Source: Pseudobdellovibrio sp031428275
GTDB lineage: Bacteria > Bdellovibrionota > Bdellovibrionia > Bdellovibrionales > Bdellovibrionaceae
Assembly: GCA_031428275.1 (NCBI GenBank)
Contig: JANPPC010000007.1
Span: 62,001-126,000, forward strand
DNA: 64,000 nucleotides
Direction: 5' to 3'
The notes under the pieces were generated by a model. The model was not told where the DNA came from and ran no database searches. It was given only the letters and a program-made list of their open reading frames with translations. Position 1 is the first letter of the stretch; each line of letters opens with the position of its first letter. Shown one piece after another: positions 59,575 to 64,000 of this stretch. Made by a program: the position numbers and the translations under genes.

Positions 59575-60547
59575 TTTCTTTAAACCCCGCTCCGGAATGT
59601 ATAACGCTCACTGCGCCGTCTTGTCCGAAGTAACTTATAATTTCTAAAGTACCCTTCACTCGGCCCGGAACTTTTCCGACATGATAGCCAATTTCGGGGT
59701 CGTAGACTTCATTTCCATCTTCAACTACTTTTAATACATCACCCACTTGCACGCCCGAAACTTTACCAACATTCAAGTAAATCTTTTCGCCGTTCAAGGC
59801 AGCGATGCGACCTTCCCAGGTAATTTGCAATAAGGCTTCAGAAATTTGCGGAGTGAAGTCTAAAAAAGCATCTTTAATTAAAATGCCTACAAGTTCAGGG
59901 TTACGATTAAAAAAGTAATTCGCATTTACGTTCTCTGGTAATTTTGTATTCTCTTCTTCGATCGTGACTGTTTTAACGGTATTAAAAAGTTCTTGTTCAG
60001 AACGGATGTTAATTAACCGCGCCTGTACCACAACCTCAAACGCCGCTAATTTACTTTTTTTATATGTACCGTCCTGATTAAAATCATTCTTTAATCGAAC
60101 ATCAATTATTTTTGATTCTAAAATCGAACTGACTTCTGCGGTTTGCAAGGCTTTAGCTATTGCGGGAAGATTGTAAGCATTATTTTTGATGTACTTCGAT
60201 AAATCAATTTTTAATTCGCTGCTATCGATGGCGACCATTTCATCGGTCTTATTAAGGTCATCCATGAAAGCAATTCGAGCTTGTTCTAATACCACCGCAT
60301 CGCGCTCGCTATTTTTATCTAAAAAAGGTAAAATCGCGACGCGCTTTTTGGGCGCCTTATCACCACTTAATTTTTTTAAGTTTACATCTTTTACACTTCG
60401 CTTGATGACTGCTTTGGTCGCCGGACTTGGCTCTTCGACTTGGGCGCTAACCTGAGTTTCGGGCGATGTTTGACAACCGCTTAACGAGGCCACAGCCAGC
60501 AAGGTTAAAGCCGTGAAACTAAAAGATATTTGACGTAATGTTCTCAA
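59549..60547 (-). CDS. lipoprotein with FlgT/CsgG-like domains
   Basis: A 332-residue protein with a lipoprotein signal ending in ASLSGC (Cys25). A Pro-rich linker precedes a CsgG/FlgT-middle-like domain (about 68-230; KRVAILPFLDKNSERDAVVLEQARIA is its first strand-helix) and a C-terminal beta-domain like FlgT-C (GRIAALNGEKIYLNVGKVSG, then GDVLKVVEDGNEVYDPEIG). Such proteins sit at the outer membrane, for example in flagellar rings or secretion pores, although this one is not in a flagellar locus. It lies between dnaE and lipB in one direction. Confidence 0.78.
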   Translation of the reverse strand: MRTLRQISFSFTALTLLAVASLSGCQTSPETQVSAQVEEPSPATKAVIKRSVKDVNLKKLSGDKAPKKRVAILPFLDKNSERDAVVLEQARIAFMDDLNKTDEMVAIDSSELKIDLSKYIKNNAYNLPAIAKALQTAEVSSILESKIIDVRLKNDFNQDGTYKKSKLAAFEVVVQARLINIRSEQELFNTVKTVTIEEENTKLPENVNANYFFNRNPELVGILIKDAFLDFTPQISEALLQITWEGRIAALNGEKIYLNVGKVSGVQVGDVLKVVEDGNEVYDPEIGYHVGKVPGRVKGTLEIISYFGQDGAVSVIHSGAGFKENDRVELYQ

Positions 60548-60583
60548 AAAAATTCCCCTTGAAAAATCTATGACCAGTGTAAC

Positions 60584-63500
60584 CTAAGTTTGCACTTCAA
60601 TAAAGTCCGTGCGGCCAAACAGCTGGTGAATTCCTTCAAAAAAATCATCTGAAATCTGAACTTGCTTAGGCTCGTCCGGAAAGATCTCCATCTCAAGCCC
60701 GTCTACCTTCATGACTAGACGTACGTCGGTCGAGCCCTTATGGGCACCCAGTAAATCGTCTAACTTTTCAAAATCATCCATATCGATTTTATCTAAACGC
60801 ATCGATATTTTTTTTGTTTTACGCAAAACTTCATCAAATAGCGCAAAACTATCAACAATAATTTTGGGATTTCCCTCGGATACTTCTAAGCCGCCACCGA
60901 CTAGAAGTGGTTTTTCTTCAGATAACAAATGCCCATACTTAGCAAAAGTGTCTGGAAAAATCACAAGTTCGCAGTTTCCGGTCAAATCTTCGACTCGGCC
61001 AAACGCCATACGCGTTCCTTTTTTAGTAACTAATTCTTTATGTTCGGTAATAAGCCCAGCTAAGATCACGCGGGTTTTATTACGTTGTTCGCCCCACTTT
61101 GGTTTTTCACCAGCCTTCTCGGCGTCGGAGGCATGTTTTTTAAAATACTCGGGTAGATCGGCAACGGTCGCCGAAGCCCAGACTTTTGAGAAATTTTCGA
61201 ATCCTCGTAGTGGGTGATCACTGAGGTAGAAACCCAAAACTTCTTTTTCAAAGGCTAATGATTGAATACGCGACCAAACTTTGGCATCGGGTAAAATAAC
61301 AGTTGTTTCTTCTTTCGAGCTTAATTCAAATAATGAGACTTGCCCTGATTCACGATCTTTTTGCGTCTCGACCGCGCGCTCTAAAAATTGCGGATAGCCT
61401 GTAAATAATTGTGCGCGGTGATAACCAAAATCATCGAAGGCCCCAGCCTTCGTAAGGTTTTCGAGTACTTTTTTATTTACTTTACGTAGGTCAACATTAT
61501 TGAAAAACTCTTCGATCGTTTTAAATTTCTTATCGGGCATTTTATCGCGGGCCTCTAAAATAGCCTGAACCGCTGATTCGCCGACGCCCTTAATAGCGCC
61601 AAGACCAAAGTAAATTTCATCGCCGTTCACGGTAAATAAGTAATCAGAAAAATTCACGTGCGGCGGACGCACTGTCAAATTACGTTTCTGCGCATCTTTA
61701 ACGTACTTAACGACTTTATCTGTATCGCCGACCTCGGTTGATAACAAGGCCGCAAAAAATTCGGCGGGGTAATAATGTTTGATCCAGGCCGTTTGCGCCG
61801 TAATGACCGAATAAGCGGCCGCGTGCGATTTATTGAAACCGTAATCGGCGAACTTAAACATCAATTCGAAAAGCTCTTCAGATTTCTTTTTATCATGACC
61901 ACGCTCGCTAGCGCCTTTTAAAAAGCGCTCACGATGCTGATCCATCTCGGCCTTAATCTTTTTACCCATCGCTCGACGAAGCATATCTGCTTCACCTAAA
62001 GAATATCCCGCGATTGTCGCCGCAATACCCATAACTTGCTCTTGGTAAACCATGATACCGTACGTCTCTTCTAAGACTTTTTTACTATCAGCGAGCAGAT
62101 ATTCAACCGGGCTTTCGCCGTGTTTACGCTTCGCAAACTCGGGAATATTCGCCATCGGGCCCGGTCGGTATAATGATGTGATCGCCGTCACGTCATTGAA
62201 ATTAGTAGGCTTAATTTTACGAGTGGCGTCCGAGATGCCTTCTCCCTCGAACTGAAATACGCCAGCAGTATCACCACGCGATAATAATTCGTAAATTTTC
62301 GAATCGTGGATGTTAATATCTTTTTCAAGAATTTTAATACCGCGATTTTTCATCACTAGCTTTAAGGCTTTATTAATATGAGTCAGAGTTTTTAAACCCA
62401 AAAAGTCGAATTTAATGAGCCCAATCTTTTCGGCATGCTTCATATCGTACTGCACGACGTTCTCATCGGCAGCCCCGCGGTACATCGGCGCATGCATGGT
62501 TAAGCTACCGTCGGCGATAATAACGCCGGCAGCGTGAATTCCCGCGTGGCGAACCATCCCTTCAACTTTTAAAGCAAGATCCATCAATGTCGCTACTGTG
62601 GGGTTGGCTTCCATCATTTCGCGCATGCGCGGTTCTAACTCTAATGACTCGGTTAAGGTGACTCCTAATTTATCAGGAATTAATTTTGAAACCGCATCCA
62701 CATCGGCAAAAGACATCGCCAATACGCGCCCAACATCTTTAATAGCGGCACGCGATTGTAATTTTCCGTAAGTAATAATTTGTGAAACTGAATCAGGCCC
62801 ATACTTTTGCGTGACGTACTGAATAACTTCCTGACGCCGATCCTGACAGAAATCAATATCGAAATCGGGCATCGACACACGCTCAGGATTTAAGAAACGC
62901 TCGAACAGTAAAAAATACGGAATCGGATCTAAATCGGTGATACGTAAACTATACGCCACCAAAGATCCCGCTCCCGAACCCCGCCCTGGTCCGACCGGAA
63001 TATCATTATCTTTCGCCCAGTTAATAAAGTCTTGAACGATTAAAAAATAACCGTTGAAACCCATACGGTCGATCACGCTTAATTCGTAATCGAGACGCGA
63101 TTGGTATTCTTTTTTCTTTTCATCGACTAAACTGATACCCTGCGCGGCCATATCTTCAAAACGATTTTGTAAACCTAAGTTCGCTTTAAAAATAATTTCT
63201 TCTGAGACGGTGCGATTTTCTGTCGTCGGGAAACTTGGCAAGTGGTAAATGGCTTTGCCGCTTGCGTCTTTTAATTTAAATTTTACATCGCAGCGTCCGG
63301 CAATTTCGAGCGTGTTGGAAATCGCTTCGGGCACATCTTTAAATAAAGCCTGCATTTGCGTAGCCGACTTAAAATAAAATTCAGAGCTGCCCAGTTTATA
63401 ACGGCCATCATCGGCCAAAGTCTTATTGGTCCCGATGCAAACTAGAACTTCTTGCGCAATTTGATCGTCGCCCGTTAAGTAATGCACTTCGTTTGTGGCT

Positions 63501-64000
63501 ACGACCGGAAGACTTAAAATCTTCGACGCTTCTATAATGAATGAATTAATCTGCCCCCACTCAGGACGAGTACGACACATTTCTAAATAAAGACGATCAT
63601 TAAATATTTCTTTTAACTGACGTAGACGCATAAGTGCCGCTTCAGGGCCTTCTTTTAAAAAAGTATCGGCAAGCTCACCGCGAAAGCCACCCGTTAAACA
63701 AATCAAGTCAGAATTATTTTCTTTGAGTACATCATCATCAATGCGCGGCTTCCAATAAAAGCCGTCTTTAAAGCCCGTTGTACTTAAACGGCAAAGATTT
63801 TGATAACCATGGTAATTCTGCGCAAGTAATACCAGACGGCGAGGCCCCAAGGCATTTTCAGAAAATCTTTGATTCGGATCTTGCTTTTTATCTAAGCGAG
63901 AACCGGGCGCCATGTAAGCATCCATCCCGATGATAGGTTTCACACCTTTATCAAGGGCGGCAAAATAAAATTCAATGGCGCCAAACATATTACCGTTATC
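60584..64000 (-). CDS. dnaE: DNA polymerase III alpha subunit (5' partial)
   Basis: The replicative polymerase. The window ends inside the N-terminal PHP domain; the frame is open to the last base (DNGNMFGAIEFY), so the ATG at 63988 is internal and the true start is beyond the window. The polymerase core shows VGPGRGSGAGSLVAYSLRITDLDP, DFDIDFCQDRR (catalytic Asp pair), the thumb/fingers segment YRPGPMANIPEFAKRKHG, and GYSLGEADMLRRAMGKK. Helix-hairpin-helix (GLGAIKGVGESAV) and OB-fold (RVILAGLITEHKELVTKKG) regions follow. The C-terminal part is as long as usual for DnaE type 1. Confidence 0.97.
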   Translation of the reverse strand, partial: DNGNMFGAIEFYFAALDKGVKPIIGMDAYMAPGSRLDKKQDPNQRFSENALGPRRLVLLAQNYHGYQNLCRLSTTGFKDGFYWKPRIDDDVLKENNSDLICLTGGFRGELADTFLKEGPEAALMRLRQLKEIFNDRLYLEMCRTRPEWGQINSFIIEASKILSLPVVATNEVHYLTGDDQIAQEVLVCIGTNKTLADDGRYKLGSSEFYFKSATQMQALFKDVPEAISNTLEIAGRCDVKFKLKDASGKAIYHLPSFPTTENRTVSEEIIFKANLGLQNRFEDMAAQGISLVDEKKKEYQSRLDYELSVIDRMGFNGYFLIVQDFINWAKDNDIPVGPGRGSGAGSLVAYSLRITDLDPIPYFLLFERFLNPERVSMPDFDIDFCQDRRQEVIQYVTQKYGPDSVSQIITYGKLQSRAAIKDVGRVLAMSFADVDAVSKLIPDKLGVTLTESLELEPRMREMMEANPTVATLMDLALKVEGMVRHAGIHAAGVIIADGSLTMHAPMYRGAADENVVQYDMKHAEKIGLIKFDFLGLKTLTHINKALKLVMKNRGIKILEKDINIHDSKIYELLSRGDTAGVFQFEGEGISDATRKIKPTNFNDVTAITSLYRPGPMANIPEFAKRKHGESPVEYLLADSKKVLEETYGIMVYQEQVMGIAATIAGYSLGEADMLRRAMGKKIKAEMDQHRERFLKGASERGHDKKKSEELFELMFKFADYGFNKSHAAAYSVITAQTAWIKHYYPAEFFAALLSTEVGDTDKVVKYVKDAQKRNLTVRPPHVNFSDYLFTVNGDEIYFGLGAIKGVGESAVQAILEARDKMPDKKFKTIEEFFNNVDLRKVNKKVLENLTKAGAFDDFGYHRAQLFTGYPQFLERAVETQKDRESGQVSLFELSSKEETTVILPDAKVWSRIQSLAFEKEVLGFYLSDHPLRGFENFSKVWASATVADLPEYFKKHASDAEKAGEKPKWGEQRNKTRVILAGLITEHKELVTKKGTRMAFGRVEDLTGNCELVIFPDTFAKYGHLLSEEKPLLVGGGLEVSEGNPKIIVDSFALFDEVLRKTKKISMRLDKIDMDDFEKLDDLLGAHKGSTDVRLVMKVDGLEMEIFPDEPKQVQISDDFFEGIHQLFGRTDFIEVQT

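Noticed and set aside
60711..61217. Plus-strand frame opposite dnaE
   Set aside because: Ser/Arg-rich translation typical of an antisense shadow over a conserved polymerase domain.
1..64000. CRISPR arrays, rRNA genes, replication origin, prophage modules
   Set aside because: No regularly spaced repeats, no rRNA-like blocks, no DnaA-box clusters and no phage structural genes were seen on reading both strands.

Overview
The window reads as a chromosomal segment of a Gram-negative bacterium, most likely a member of Bdellovibrionota (Bdellovibrio/Pseudobdellovibrio-like predatory bacteria). This is inferred from gene content and protein style, not from a marker phylogeny. The signs are moderate GC, many short secreted proteins and lipoproteins with no wide family, an acpP-fabF-rpiB-glyA gene order usual in former Deltaproteobacteria, an L,D-transpeptidase, PilZ and CHASE2-cyclase signalling proteins, and two putative lysozyme-inhibitor-type proteins. 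Both ends cut through genes: scpB on the left (5' end missing) and dnaE on the right (5' end missing).

Layout. 0-10 kb: scpB end, a large lipoprotein, the class I ribonucleotide reductase operon nrdA-nrdB with a NrdR-box-like site upstream, a YhcC-type radical SAM gene divergent from a MnmC-like methyltransferase, and a patatin-PilZ pair. 10-19 kb: a DedA protein, then a long leftward fatty-acid and one-carbon cluster: DUF177-rpmF-fabH-fabD-fabG-acpP-fabF-rpiB-glyA-M23 lipoprotein. plsX and nrdR, often members of this block, are absent. 19-22 kb: an NMT1-type ABC importer in one operon with a 2OG-Fe(II) oxygenase-like gene. 22-31 kb: two small secreted proteins, leucine-type dehydrogenase, a YfgM-like TPR protein plus bamB, a CHASE2 adenylate cyclase and ilvE. 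31-36 kb is an accessory stretch: DUF1176-like and LprI-like secreted proteins, a noncoding scar holding a 48-bp copy of an integrase fragment, an orphan iron-type binding protein, and a tyrosine recombinase divergent from a HicB/MerR-like regulator.

36-47 kb: a four-part secreted M28 peptidase (propeller, PA, peptidase, PDZ), a TrmA/RlmD-like methyltransferase, and a three-gene operon of two tandem Cys-rich membrane-anchored paralogues plus an RDD protein, which I consider the best candidate for an undescribed system. An L,D-transpeptidase follows. 47-50 kb: MscS, ttcA and an aldehyde dehydrogenase. 50-54 kb: a small cluster of exported proteins including a signal-peptide-bearing Fic protein and a possible ADP-ribosyltransferase-like protein, closed by a complete ISL3-family insertion sequence with an 8-bp target duplication. 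55-64 kb: tRNA-Val(GAC), a NicO-like membrane protein with arfB, two coupled secreted proteins, and leftward dnaE, a FlgT-like lipoprotein and lipB.

No CRISPR array, rRNA operon, prophage structural genes or replication origin was seen. Short sites are read by eye; transcription signals were not scored by any program.
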